DNA of 64,000 bases from Tetraselmis striata (taxonomy: Eukaryota; Chlorophyta; Chlorodendrophyceae; Chlorodendrales; Chlorodendraceae). The stretch spans positions 1-64,000 of the forward strand of contig VCJN01000003.1 in NCBI GenBank assembly GCA_006384855.1, read 5' to 3'. Position 1 is the first letter of the stretch. Every line of letters starts with the position of its first letter. The notes below the pieces were generated by a model. It was not told the origin of the DNA. It saw nothing but the letters and a program-made list of their open reading frames with translations, and did not search any database. This document shows, piece after piece, positions 16,001 through 27,724 of the stretch. Both the position numbers and the translations under genes were made by a program.

Positions 16001-19000
16001 GTTAAACTCCAGATGGAAATCATAAGTTTATCGCAGCTCAAGGATTCGTCGTAAAACACTTAGTTTTGCTTCAATCTGATTCCATAAGGACCACATATGC
16101 TGACATACATCTTATATGCCAAAATGACATCTAGATACACACACGTATATACGATTGCCGGCGCAAATATGATAAGAACCCTTGTGATAAGCCTCAAACT
16201 GTGCTTGCATTCAACCTGTAAGAGCATTCGCTATGTTTCCGCTTTAGTTATGTCTAAATTTGACCTCTGGCAGGCAGGGAAAGACTTGTTCGCAGTGTTA
16301 TTGTTACCGCGTCGGCACTGCACATATCCATATCCATAGACATAGATATATAGACATATAGCGAGAATCGATACATGGAGCTGTAGGTGGGTTGAGGGCA
16401 TCACCACGTTCCGATTCGGTAAGCTGTCAATCCCCCCCCCCCCCCCCCCCCACCCACCACTACCACACACAAACACACATGTACATATATATACATATTT
16501 ACCCAAACCCTAAACCCTAAACTCTCCTAGCGCAGAAAAATGGCTGAGGGTGGGTGGGTGCGCGAGCCGGTTGAGGCGAGCGCAAAGCAGAGAGTGCCGG
16601 TACCCGAGGGTGGATCCCTCAGGTCGTGGTGCTGGTGGGGGCCAGCAGGCCTTAGTCCGTGCGTCGACCGCGGGGGTCGTGCGCAGTACAACATAGCTAA
16701 TGTACTATAAACCTCTAGATGACTACATCCGACCATATATATATATATACATACATATATACATACATGTGTACATGTATACATGTATATCTGCGTGCAT
16801 GTATATGTATATTTACATGTATATCTATATATAAACATAGATATATGTACATGCAAACATATGTATTTACATATGGATGTATGTATACATATACATATTA
16901 TATATGTATATAAATTCATATATGCACATGTACATGTCTATGTATTTATATACAGATTATATATGTATATATATTAATATATTTCCATATACACCCCTCC
17001 ACATAAGTATGGGGTTTGCGAATTTGATCCACATGCCCATGCGCGGCTGCACTGAGGCCGTGCGCGCGTGCATGCGGGTTACTCAGGGTCGTACGGCTGG
17101 GGGAAAATGCCGCGATAGCGCGATACACCCCATATTGCCACGCTGGGGCCGTTGCCGTCAACGCTTTCATTCATGCAAAAGCAGGGCTTCAGGCGCTGGC
17201 GCTTCAAAACCACAAATTGCGCCACTCGTGTGCACAAATAGGAATGGGGCACCACAGCCCCCGTACTCATACCACATCACCCTCGGTATGATCACTATCC
17301 ACCATACAGGTAGGGCATTGAAATTAGGTCATTCACGACCTGGACCAAGCCCTACGTGTCGATGACGATGGTTCATGGCCAAAATAATGGACAAAATGCG
17401 GCTGTGATGATTGCACGCGCATGCGAGAGAGAGTTCTCGCGGCCTCCTTGCCGTAGGTCAAAACTGCGTGACCGCATGCTCATAGCGCGCCATGGTGAGC
17501 CCAGTGGGGCGGCAATGGCGTGCGCCTTAATGCGTCGATGCTGGCGGAAATAATCATGTGAAAGGGGGGATCCGGCATGGCGGCCGTGGGCATCGCTGAA
17601 GGGGGGTATGTGCCAAGTATGAGTAGTCCGTGCACAAGTACATACAACACACTGTCCCGCCACCGTGTATCAGGTTTTGAGATCCCCTTGGCGTAAAGTT
17701 TCACGCCAACATGTTGACCACACGCTGACAGGGACGTCAGATTTCGACGTATTATTTCAAAAAAATCTAAGAAGTGCCTATATGGCCTCGGACGACCGTG
17801 CTGCAGGTGTGTAAATTGTAGCCCTGTTCACGTAGTTTTTCTTGGTATTTATATGAAAATTTTCTGACGTTTCCTCGCAACGCACTGAGCGATACCGCGA
17901 GTTTGAGAGCTGCACCACAAGGCGGCACTGTAGTGGCGATGGAATCACGCCGCACCGTGCACGGGCGCATGCCACTTTGGCCCCACCCCAAGCAAAAACA
18001 TCCTAGCCTCTTTGCTGACATGTTTCCTCGCCCACCCATGGCCATCCCACCATGCAATGGTCTATGCATGCGCGGCGGGACGTGCGGGGCACCAACCCGG
18101 GGGTACTAGAAACGCTCAGTGTGGCGCAAGTGCCACTCGTGTGGGGCACGTGTTAGGGTGAAAGGGGTTGCTTATATGGAGGGGTGTAGATATACATACA
18201 CACATATATATGTACATATATACACATGAACAGACGGCCAAATTTATTCCCAAAAGTGCAGACATGCACATTGGCGAGCACCCGCACTGACATCAGGTGC
18301 CCCTCAGCATGGTGATCCCTGCTGGTATCGGTAACTGCAAATTGTAAACAGCTCTTGAGCTGCCCTGTTTAAACCAATTTGTACAGGTGGATGGTTGAAT
18401 ACAGGTGTGGGGGCAGCCAAGCAGGCAGGCACGCACCCCCTCTCCGACACCCAACGCCACGCGGCAGGCTAACAGCGGCGCCGTCCCCCAGCTGGCGGCC
18501 CAGGGGGTGGCCACGGTGCACAGCGACCAGATGCTCACGCCCACCGCCAGCACGCTCTTCCCTCCGTACTGATCTGCAAGCCGACCTGCCAGCGGCGATA
18601 GCGAGTCATGGAGGAGCGATGACGACACACAGTGCGCGGGTGGAAGCACGGTGAGAGTTGCGGGATCGGTGCTAATGATGGGGAGTGAGGGGGGGGGGGG
18701 GGGGGGGTGGACACCTCCGAGAATCTGAGTGAGCATGTAGCCCGAGAAGAACGCAGAGAGAACAAAGCCTTGATAACTCTGAATGGGCAAGGGTTTAGGG
18801 TTTCAAGCATGAGCCGGTGAGCATGGCAGAGGTAGCGCCTTCACGCAGGTGTGCTGCTGCCAACCTCAGGGGACTAGCCCCCAGCTCCATGCAGCGGCGT
18901 CCCGGGGGAGGGAGGGGAGCCACCTTGTCCCAATGGAAGTCCTTCGCCATCGGCAAAATGGCCGTTGCGATGTTTGACCTGCGTGTGGCAGGTGATTGGG

Positions 19001-20228
19001 TCATGAGACGGGTGTAATGTGACAAGCGGTCTCTTTGCTAGGGCATTGGGAAGCCTGCAGAGAGCGCTTCGCGCACCTGTCTGCGTAGCAGATGAGGATC
19101 CCCACCGAGCAGAGCGCGACCTGCATGTGCAATGGGCGCGAGGCGCTGGTGTGAGCTTTTCCACCGCGTACGCCAAAGCTGCAACAACGGCCGTGCTGCG
19201 CCCCGCCTAGGACCGCGCCCCTGTCCAGGGTGGGCGCAGGGCTTACGAGGAGCTTCCAAGACATGTCTTCCTTGGCATCAACCACCTCCTCCGACGAGAC
19301 GGCCGACATGGCGTCCTCGTCGTCCGCTACCGCAGCGCTTTCCTGCCTGCACCCTCAGTGGCGCACGCCCAAGCCGGTCAGGCGCAGTCGTCAACCAAGG
19401 GGACCTGGTTGCCTTGCAGGCTGGGAATGCAGAGAGCCAGACCGGACGAGGTGAGAAGAGGGGAAAGGGAGCGCACCGGCTGTTGGGGCCAGATGCACGT
19501 GCTATGGTGTTTCCCATCCTGTTGCTGATTGAGGTCCGGCGCCCGCCTGCGCCAATGCTCCCTGGATCAGTGATTTTGCCAACTCCTCCAGGAGCATCTA
19601 TACTGAATATCTCTATTTTTTTTCAAAGAAACTGGCGAAATTCTTTGCCCATTCAATCGTAGCAGACGGAGGGCGTGTTGAGAGGAAGAAGGGGGGGGGG
19701 GGGGGGGGGGGGGGAGGGAAGGCATGCTCCTGCGCGACCTCACCGCTGCGGAGACCTGGCGCAGGCCGCCGCAGCTGCCCCGCGTCGTCTCCTCGGCCAC
19801 CAGCAGACGTCGACGGCTTGGCGCCGGATCGCGGGAGCGCGGTGTTGAGGCTGGAAACCCCCGAGCGGAGGGGCATCCGTGGACGTCTGACGCTGCGAGT
19901 CCTGAGCGGAACCAGACGCCGCGCAGGTGCAGGTAGAAGACTCGCGGGTGCTGCGGTCCTGTGCCCGGAGGAGGAGGACCCGCACGATGACAGCGGGCGT
20001 GCCTGCACCATGTATCAAGGCGCCGAGCCTATCGCCGCCGCGCAGCCTCCTCGGACCAGGAGTGCTATTTGAAAATCTGGGCGTGGGCGGACCAGGACAG
20101 CGACGGCTTGTTCGCGGCTGTCGGGAACGGTGCGGTGCGGGCCAGGGGAAGGAATGGCGAGTTGGCCACTGCACTGATCCGCAGGTACGGCAACAGTAGG
20201 ACAACCTGGTAGAAGGGTTGACGATCAA
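13044..20228 (-). CDS. PHT4/SLC17-type anion transporter, probably plastidic
   Basis: Major facilitator of the anion:cation symporter (SLC17/PHT4) group, which moves phosphate, ascorbate or organic anions across plastid or other membranes. Thirteen phase-consistent exons: 20228-19744, 19346-19247, 19120-19077, 18978-18924, 18778-18715, 18585-18437, 15909-15879, 15763-15642, 15477-15333, 14665-14504, 14350-14256, 14064-13978, 13406-13044; about 633 aa. Markers in order: ALCSVGILICYADRSNIATA (TM1 with the family D-R-x-N), FVLSAFFSGYMLTQILGGRL, ALGVGEGVAFPAIHSLI, SYLGTAAAFGISPAIIEKAGW, an acidic EEEEDQEE loop, LINWLPTFFSEYY, and the C-terminal APRNAGLVFGAGNTLATLAG. The first exon (about 160 aa, Arg/Ser/Pro-rich) would be a plastid targeting sequence; its start codon is the weakest point, and Met at 19309 is an alternative. 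Its largest intron (15910-18436) holds a transposable element. Substrate cannot be told from sequence. Confidence 0.91.
15612..15634. repeat. G23 tract beside a 5' splice site
   Basis: On the gene strand this is a C run starting 7 nt inside the intron after the transporter exon 15763-15642. A like-placed run (18689-18707) follows exon 18778-18715. Confidence 0.95.
16502..16523. repeat. Interstitial telomere-like CCCTAAA repeats
   Basis: About three CCCTAAA/CCCAAA units in a row inside the large transporter intron. CCCTAAA is the Arabidopsis-type telomere unit used by many green algae; short interstitial tracts can mark repaired breaks. Confidence 0.8.
16733..16988. repeat. TATACATA microsatellite
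   Basis: About 250 bp of imperfect TATATACATACATGTA repeat in the transporter intron, ending directly at the left end of the TIR element at 16990. The element may have used a TA in this repeat as its target. Confidence 0.9.
16990..18188. mobile_element. Non-autonomous Tc1/mariner-like element, copy 1
   Basis: Begins TACACCCCTCCACATAAG and ends with its near-perfect inverted complement (17 of 18, one C/T change) at 18171-18188. TA dinucleotides at both outer ends fit a TA target duplication. The interior is homologous to the element at 20271-21628 (shared segments around ATTAGGTCA, CACAAATTGCGCCA-like and AAGCCCTA) but 150 bp shorter. No transposase frame is present. It sits inside the transporter intron 15910-18436, in a gene that otherwise looks intact. 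Confidence 0.85.
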
Positions 20229-20270
20229 CGGCCAGTCGCCGTTGCTGCGGGCTGGGGATAGTCGCTAATG

Positions 20271-21628
20271 TACACCCCTCCACATAAGTTTGGGTTTTGC
20301 AGTTTTGTTCGACATGCGCATGTCATGTAGAAAATACGGCGTGGGCAATTGCATGCAAGTGACTAAGGGCGAGGTCGACTTGGGAAAAAATGGGGGCGCG
20401 CTCTAGGCCTAACCGTGCGACAGGGCATGCGTCGTTCTGCGCCCCTCGAGAAATGGCAAATCAATGCGTGTAAAACTTGCACTGGAAAATAACAAGTTGC
20501 GCCATCCCTTCGTACGCATACATCCAACGCGCAAATCCACGCCGTACTGGCATGCTGCCATCTTTAGTGTAAGTTTCACCTACAACATGTGTGGGGCACC
20601 AAGATTAGGTCACTAAGGGTATTGCACAAGCCCTAAATTACAGTTTCACCACTACATGGCGTGATGTTCGGCCAAAAATGGTGCTGTTATTGTTGCCTAC
20701 TCACGCATGAAAGGCTTATTGAGCCCTCCTTGGCTTAGGCGAGAGCGCATCAATGGGGGTCACGTGCACGCATGGCAATTGCGCCGAATCACAAGTAGAA
20801 TGCCACATAGCAGCGCGCTATTAAATGCTTGAATATCAGCAAAAATAATATGTTGAAAACAGCACAATGTTGTTGGCCATCGAGGACATGGCTAGAGAGG
20901 GAGCATGTGGCAAGTTTGCGCCGCCCGTGTGCATCTACATTCATAACACTGTCACACAAATGCGTATGGATTAAGGGGACACACATAGCGCAAAGCTACG
21001 CCCCCATGTTGAGGCTGAGTGTTGCGAAATGATGCCGTGATTGATGTATTTTATGTTCATCGCTAGAAAGTGGTCAAAACGTGCAAATTAGGTGCTTAAA
21101 AACTCGAAAATCACCTCTCGCGTTTGGCGCAAGGATTTTTTTTTGCGCATTTGTTTAGAATTTTTGGAGCACTCCCTGAGCCGGTATAAGCGTTTGAAGT
21201 CAAGGGGGTGTCGCTTGCAGTGGGCAGAACTGCACAGGTCCTAGCATCGTCACACGCACGTGTGCCCACTCTGCCTTACGTGACTATGCCCACCCGAACC
21301 CACCCAACCCGCGAGCTACTATGTTTGCTCACACATCTACGGGCATTGCACCATACAAGGCTCTATGCATGTGGGCCATCATATATGTGCCAATATATAA
21401 CATGTATTGTTGTGCATCACTGCGTCATGCCCTTTGAGCCCCGCGCCAGATCGCAATACCCTATTCTTAGGGTAATAGATTATAATTTAGACCCTATCAA
21501 GCAAAAGGTTGTATAACAACCTAGAACATTCCCGGGTTCCAGCCCTAAAGCCCTACATTTAGATACCCTAGTATTTTTCATTTCATATTCAGGCAAAAAA
21601 GGACCCCAAACTTATGTGGAGGGGTGTA
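20271..21628. mobile_element. Non-autonomous Tc1/mariner-like element, copy 2
   Basis: Perfect terminal inverted repeats: TACACCCCTCCACATAAG then TTTGGG at the left, exact complement at the right, with TA at each outer edge. Length 1.36 kb with no transposase-like frame. The left end lies only about 43 bp upstream of the proposed transporter start codon (20228), so promoter or leader sequence of that gene may lie in or beyond the element. Mobilisation would need a transposase encoded elsewhere. Confidence 0.88.
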
Positions 21629-22250
21629 CAAACAGCGCGACGACCGCGAACAACTATCTCCATACCGTGTGCCGCGCGAGCTCGCGAGCAGTCGACCGCC
21701 GGCGCGGACGATGACGGCGCGCGGATGATAGCGTATGAAAAAGGAGTTTCAAATGACGACTGCTTGCCAAGAAGTCTACTTTTTGCCAAAAGTGTGCGGA
21801 GGCTGTTTTACACAGAAGAAGCGCCACTTTATTATGGCCAGGAAGGCTCAACGAAAGGGGGGGGGGGGGGGGGGGGGGTGAGCTCGGAGGAGGAGCCTGC
21901 AGGTCGGAAACAGAAGGGAGGGAGGGCGCTGCCGAAGGCTGCCAGCTGGAAGATGGCAGGCAAGCTGCTGTTGGCTGTCCTAAGTAGCTCCCCGGCCGGG
22001 AGCGCAGCGCTCGCGGGCGACAGGGCGGCCCGTACTGAAACATGATAGTACCGGTAACTTAACCGGTTGAAACCACCAACAGACCGTACGGGTCGTACAA
22101 GGACAAATAAATCGTTCGGAAACCCCATGAACTAGTTTCAATTATTTCAAACTTGCAATCGAGTCTGGTTTTGCAAGTTACATGTGTTTCATTTACAATT
22201 TCAAGCGTAGTGGGCAGTCGGCAGGCGTGCCGACCAGACGAAGGCGGAAG
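21629..22250. repeat. Repeat-mosaic start (S family fragment)
   Basis: Around 21945-22060 the sequence GGAAGATGGCAGGCAAGC...CTAAGTAGCTCCCCGGCCGGGAGC matches 29285-29350 and partly 23715-23740. Contains a G tract at 21858-21878. No gene recognised. Confidence 0.55.
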
Positions 22251-22255
22251 ATGTC

Positions 22256-22627
22256 TTGACTTGTAGCAGGGTCTCGCGCCGGGAGGTTAGGAATCTCGAT
22301 TGGGCCGCAGGCGCAGAAAAGACGCGGATGGGGGATTTGACGGCGCAAATGACAGCGCGACATAAGCCGGACGTGTCGCGAACTCGCGAAATCAAGGCGC
22401 CGTCTCGTCCCGACGGCGCCATGCTACATTTTCCGCACGCCGTAGTGGCGGCGTGCGAAACGAACCGGAATTGTAGGCCGGTAGCAACGGCCAAGTCGGT
22501 GACAATTAAGAGCCCAGCAGAGCGGCACAGGTTCCAGTATGACGAGTACGAGCGGCGCGCGCGGGCGCGCAAGCACGGCGTGTACAGCCGGGTGAATTAC
22601 GGTGCGATGTACGCGACACGACGGTAA
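22256..22627 (+). other. Unrecognised ORF in repeat mosaic
   Basis: An open frame of 123 codons ends in a basic segment (FQYDEYERRARARKHGVYSR). The opposite strand is open over the same stretch. No family recognised and no splice context; it may be a fragment of a repeat-encoded protein or chance. Confidence 0.2.
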
Positions 22628-22899
22628 CTCTGTACATGTACCGGCGATGTGCATTACCATGGGCGGATACTCGACCCGGCGTGACGACGGCGGTGTACGG
22701 CCGCTGCCAACACCCGCGGTTGTCGTCCCGCCGCCTCGCACGAGGGGCGGCACCCGAAACGCTGTGGGGACGAGGGTTCTGACGAGGCGGCCGCCGCGGC
22801 TGCACCTGCGACGGCCGTCGAGGTGCCAAACCCGGGGTCGGACATGGGCAGCTATGGCAATCACGAGACGTCGAGCACGTACGCCAGGTGGTAGAGCTA

Positions 22900-23770
22900 C
22901 CCCCCCCCCCCCGACGCAGGCAGCTGCATGTTGTCGTGGTCCTTGTAACGACCACGTTGCAGTAGAAAGCCTCGGGGACGCGCCAGACCGAGCAGCGCAG
23001 TCGCTTCCCACTGCAACCACAACAAACGTTATTGCGGCGCGGTTAGGGAGAGGGCAACGAACCCTCTCAAAACACAAGCGCATGAGCGGCGCCATCCCCG
23101 TCACGGACCAATTACGCGGGTGATTTCGGAAAATCACATCGTCGAACGACCGTTGCTGCGACGCCTTAGTGCGAGGACACGCGGACATGGTTGAAATGTC
23201 TTGCATGACGGCAAGCGCCAGTCAGGACGACACAGACGTCCTCCTCCGTCCGAGCCGATTCTTTGCGGTAAGCGTAGTTGACGTTGTTGACAATTGTGGC
23301 GAGCAACGGCCAGGGTACCGAGCGCGTCCGCCTTACCTAACCTCAAGAGTTGACTATTGCGAGAGGGTTCTCCACCGCGGGAGACCACGAAGGCCCGACT
23401 CGGCCTCGGTTGTTGAGGTTTAACCCCCTAAACCCTAAACCATAAATGGGGACCCCCCCAGCTCTACTTCCATACGTGCGCATCGCCACCCGGAAGCGTC
23501 CTAGGCGCAAAGCAAAGGCAAAAACGGAAAACGACGTCGGGTGCACGAGTCGGGAAAATACATTACCGAGGGGTTGTCTATATCGTTGCATGATGCTGAT
23601 GTAACGCATGTGCGCGCGGCACGACGACTCACTACCGGGAAAAGGGACCACGATGCGGACTTGATCAGCCTCTATAACTCTCGCCCGCACAAGCACGCGA
23701 AGCCGGAGGCGGCGAGCTGGAAGATAGTAGGCGAAATTTAGTTTAGATCAAGATGCGCCCACGCCTCCTA
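22900..23770. repeat. Dispersed repeat S, copy 1
   Basis: Diverged match to 28430-29345: both carry GACGTCCTCCTxCGTCCG, then a GTTGACAATTGTG-like segment, then GCGCGTCCGCC, in the same order and orientation. A telomere-like CCCTAAACCCTAAACC tract lies at 23424-23440. Confidence 0.7.
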
Positions 23771-26299
23771 TAGCGACAGCTGGCGTGAATTACTAGAGTG
23801 CTCTACGACCCGTAATCCTTATTACAAGTACCCTCCGCTGCAGGTACGGATTCCTATACGATCATTAGTTTGTCTATTATACTAGTAGCTGGGGTTCCGT
23901 CTTCCCTCGGGGTTTTCTCTTCCCTAGGGAAGCTGGCGCGGTACCGGTTTCTGCGTGTATCCACGTGGCGCGCCTGCACCGTCTGAGGGGCTGCATCAAA
24001 CCAGCAGCAACTCGGCATTTCATCGTCGACGCACTGCCTCGGGCGGAAGCTACCGTACGCCCGTACATCAGCACCACCCCGAGCGCGACTCCCGACGAAG
24101 CCATCCCGGGTCACGCTGCTCCCGCATGCTGCTTCATCATGTGCTCAAAAGCACCAAGGAGCTTCTCTATCCTCATTTTCCTTGTCGCGGCGCACCCACC
24201 ATGGGGTTGCGCAGCGACAGCCACACCCTCCCTCCCCTCCCTTCGTTCATTTTCGCGGGTCTGCCTCTTGGGCTTTCTGGCCCCTAACTAAAGCTTGTAA
24301 TCAAGCAAAAGCATATTTCGGCAATACGCCCGCCCCCCCCCCCCCCCCCCCCCCCCCCCCCCATCCCCATCCCTTGAAAAAAAAAAAAGGCAGCGAGTCT
24401 GGTTTTGCCAAGAAGGGTGCCAAGGCTGATTTGCACGGATTATATGGCGCTTTATTTACATGGCTAGAGGTACATCGAAAATTGGGCGGGGGGGGGGGGG
24501 GGGGGGTAATCGGAGTCGGGAGTGTGGAACATGGAAACAGAGACGGCCCCATCTACCATACCCGGATTTTCCGCGATATCGACACCCCCTCGCTCAGTGA
24601 CTTCCACCGGACCTCCACCTAGTATCTAGCTAGCTTCACCCCCAATAGTTGTGGCTTTGCTCATATGGGCGCGGGAGAGCCAAAAATATACTTCTGATGT
24701 GGTATGTCCCAGATGCCCCAGCGCGCCCCGTTTCCGAGATAAAAAAGAGAATCAGTCTTGCCGAATCGGACCACGCTCATATCGGGCGTGGAATGTGCGT
24801 TGCTCAGCTGGTATAGTGCGGCGTTGCGCGGGCGGCGCTGCGAACTGGTGGCGTGATGCTATTGCTACCCTGCACTTTGCGTGTAGACTATTCGGTAGTC
24901 GTACTCACGACCTTTTGTCAATGGGGCTAGAGCGGGGCTGCTACAACAAGCACGCGGCCACACCTTGTACAAATACCGGTCAATCGGCTTTTTAACCTTT
25001 TTTAGAACTCGGAGCTGATATCAAAAAGTCTCAAATTGTCCGTATCTTTCCTCGGCTGCATGTTGCGCTCATCATCTATTGTATACGAGGACATAATGCT
25101 CGTAGTCTGGCGATCGTCCTTTCTGTATTGTTTGTTGCTGTTGCTTTCTGACCGGACCGGCCCACCTCCATGCCCCCCGCTTGCGCATGAGTTATAATAA
25201 CCTAGGCGATCCAAATCATGGCCGGCCCGCAACGAAGGCAGTACACAATAGCGGGGCGTCACGCACGGACGTGGGGTTGCACTCTAGTTTGGGCATCCGG
25301 CCACTCCGGCATCAAGCGACGCAGCTTGAAGGCGCATCGACCTTGCCATGGCGCGCAGGCGTCACACCGTGTACCGTACTTTAGCATTGCTACCGGTACC
25401 GCCAGCATATGGCACGGCCGCGAGGCCGCGGACGCTAAAGATGGCGACCATACGGGTGGTTTGACAGGTGAAGATAATGTAGTTTATGCTGAATTGATAA
25501 TCTTAGGTTCGAAATAGTACTTATGTCAGTACATCTAAATACTGTGGACGAGAGGAGATCCACAATGGTTATTTAATCCTTCATTCCGGGTTGGAGCTGA
25601 GCTGAAAAGTCCTTTGATCCGCTTAATTGTGTTTTTACGGAGCCACGGTTTAGTACAATAGACAAGAGGTCGTGCTTCCTGCGTGTCGCGCGCATGCCGG
25701 TAATCCGGGATTTATTCGCACCACAAACTATACAGTACGTGTTACCGCGGGAAGTGATGTGGTACGGGGCACATCCAAATTGAAGCCCGCCCACACCGTA
25801 TGCGTATGCTTCGGGACGCATACGGTGTCGCAATTGAGGGTTATCGACCGGCACGTAAATGTGTAAGCAATGAGCGCAGTAGACGTCGTGCGGGCGAGGG
25901 ACAAACAAACATGGAGGCCAAGGGGTGACACGGTGTACCCTTGACACGTAGTGGGCGGAGTAGCGGCTAGCTCTTATGCGGGAGGCCGGTTGACGGTGAC
26001 AAATAACATCAACACTAGAAAGGGATGGGGCGAGGCGGCTACCGATGCTACTCCAACGGCAACCGCCGTTTTGCACAACCCACAATTAGAACGTGACGGT
26101 CACCACGAGATACTTGCGCGTCTAGTGGGTGAACTGCCCCCGGCGGGCAGCTCTTGTCGCGGGCGAGGTCGCGGCTGGCCCATGTGCGGGAGTCTAGTCG
26201 ACGTCGACCAATAGCACGAACACGACAACGGGATGTGGCGAGGCGGCTGCCGCTACTACATCACCAACCACAATCGCCGATGCGCACAATTAGCATAAT
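23771..26299. other. Repeat-mosaic interior, no recognisable gene
   Basis: Short conflicting open frames on both strands, a C29 run at 24334-24362 and a G run at 24487-24506. The 25950-26220 part resembles 28290-28400 (GTCACCACxAGA..GTCAAGTGGGTG-like), so it is part of the same repeat family. No protein recognised. Confidence 0.5.
25793..25828. repeat. Perfect 13-bp hairpin
   Basis: ACACCGTATGCGT and its exact complement ACGCATACGGTGT are separated by a 10-nt loop. It lies in the repeat mosaic; function unknown. Confidence 0.9.
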
Positions 26300-26485
26300 C
26301 CCGGCGCGTGAAAATTGAAATTGAAATTGAAATTGATTGCAACGTCTAGTCTGCTGCATCCACTCGCTCAAACTGAGTTGTTCTTAGGACCTGCTATCTC
26401 TAACCACAGTGGGGAACACGAAGTGTTATCACATCTCAAGCTATCGGCCATCCTCCTATGTTTCCTAGCCCCTCCTCCTTCCACT
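26300..26485. repeat. Repeat S end segment, copy 1
   Basis: GAAATTGAAATTGATTG, then a stretch containing ACTGAGTTGTTCTTAGG and CTCAAGCTxxCxGCCATCCTC, matched in the same order at 29430-29580. Marks one boundary of the S family. Confidence 0.75.
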
Positions 26486-27037
26486 GGGTTTTAGCTAAGA
26501 CGGCAGCGCCCCCCTGTTGTCCCTATCTAAGTGAGACCCATACCATCCAGAGCTCAGCAGGCACGCTGAGGCGGCCAGAGGCGTCCCGCTTGCTGCTATT
26601 GAGGTGTGATGGGGGAGGGGAGCTAACCGGAATAGCTGCATGGCGCTCAGTACTTATGTACCGCTGAGCCGGCTACCTTGGTGGGGTGGGGGCTACAATG
26701 CCCTCCATCCCTAATATTTTTGGCACGGTATACTGCGTTTAATGACATGATGACTTCGTCTCGTGCATGTACCAAGCGCGCGGGTTCTGGCGATACACTG
26801 TTTGTAATACTTGCGGGGAAAGTGCTACTGGTAAATTCGAAAACATGCATTCCGGGCGTATCGGCTAAAAACGTCCGTAGTTCTTGGGTTGAGGCGTTGA
26901 TAGTCGCGGGCGTGCGTCCGGCTTGGGGTTGGTGCCTTGCCGGCGGAGAGTATCCGCAGACGGCCCACTTGCGGTTGCAAGGGGGTCATCCAGCGCGGGG
27001 GGCGATAGGGGCGGTGAGCCTCTGCCGCGAGCTGGGC

Positions 27038-27583
27038 CTAGCGGGACGCCTTGGCTGGTTTGTTGGTTGTGGAGGTATGGTTGAGGGGGGCGGTGGCCTC
27101 CGAGGCCTCTCCTGTCGCGGTGGGAGCTTGGGCTGCGGCAGGTGGAGCTGGCTCGGGGTGCGGGGCTAGATCGACGCTTGTCGCCGGCTGATCGACTTCC
27201 GGTGGCGAGTCGTCGCCGTCCATCTCCGTGTCTTGAGCCGCGGCCGGGGGGTGGGCCGCTTGTAGCTGGCTAGGTGGTGGTGGCGGGAGCTCCCGGGGGA
27301 ACTAGCCGTGGTGCATCGCCGACTGGTCGGTTGAAGTCGGCGCCAGTTGGTGAATAGTCGCCATCCTCTCCCGCCCATGTAGGTGCATGGTACTGGTTGC
27401 GACGAGTTTCGCGTCGGATCCCGTGTTAGTGGCGAGTCCAGCTCTGCTCACCCCTGCCGGAGCGGCGGCAGCCGGCATAGGGGCGCGTTGGGTAACCGCC
27501 CGGACGTCGTGAGTTGATGTGTATACCCCAAGTTTGGGGCCGAGGGTACGGATCGGATTCAGAGACATACGGCTGCGGCGCAT
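27038..27583 (-). other. Pro/Ala/Thr-rich open frames, unrecognised
   Basis: Minus-strand frames read a low-complexity protein (APxAAAPAGVSRAG, ATSVDLAPHPEPAPPAAAQAP in adjacent frames). It may be the downstream continuation of the repeat-bearing ORF at 27784-28545, interrupted by frameshifts. No domain recognised. Confidence 0.25.
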
Positions 27584-27724
27584 GTCGACCCTGTCGCACG
27601 GTTGCGGGTCGCTAGATCGCTGAATAGCAGGGCGACTTGTGTGGCACAGTCGGTACCAGGGGAAAGATTTATTGGGGGCTGGCGGGACTGGCGCCTCAAA
27701 ACGCGGAGGAGACGGCGGACAGCA

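Noticed and set aside
22424..23206. 260-codon minus-strand frame in the repeat mosaic
   Set aside because: Overlaps equally open frames on both strands, has no recognisable domain and an Arg/Val-rich composition typical of GC-rich noncoding sequence.
24790..24870. D-arm-like GCTCAGCTGGTATAG
   Set aside because: No TTCGA T-loop or acceptor pairing follows.
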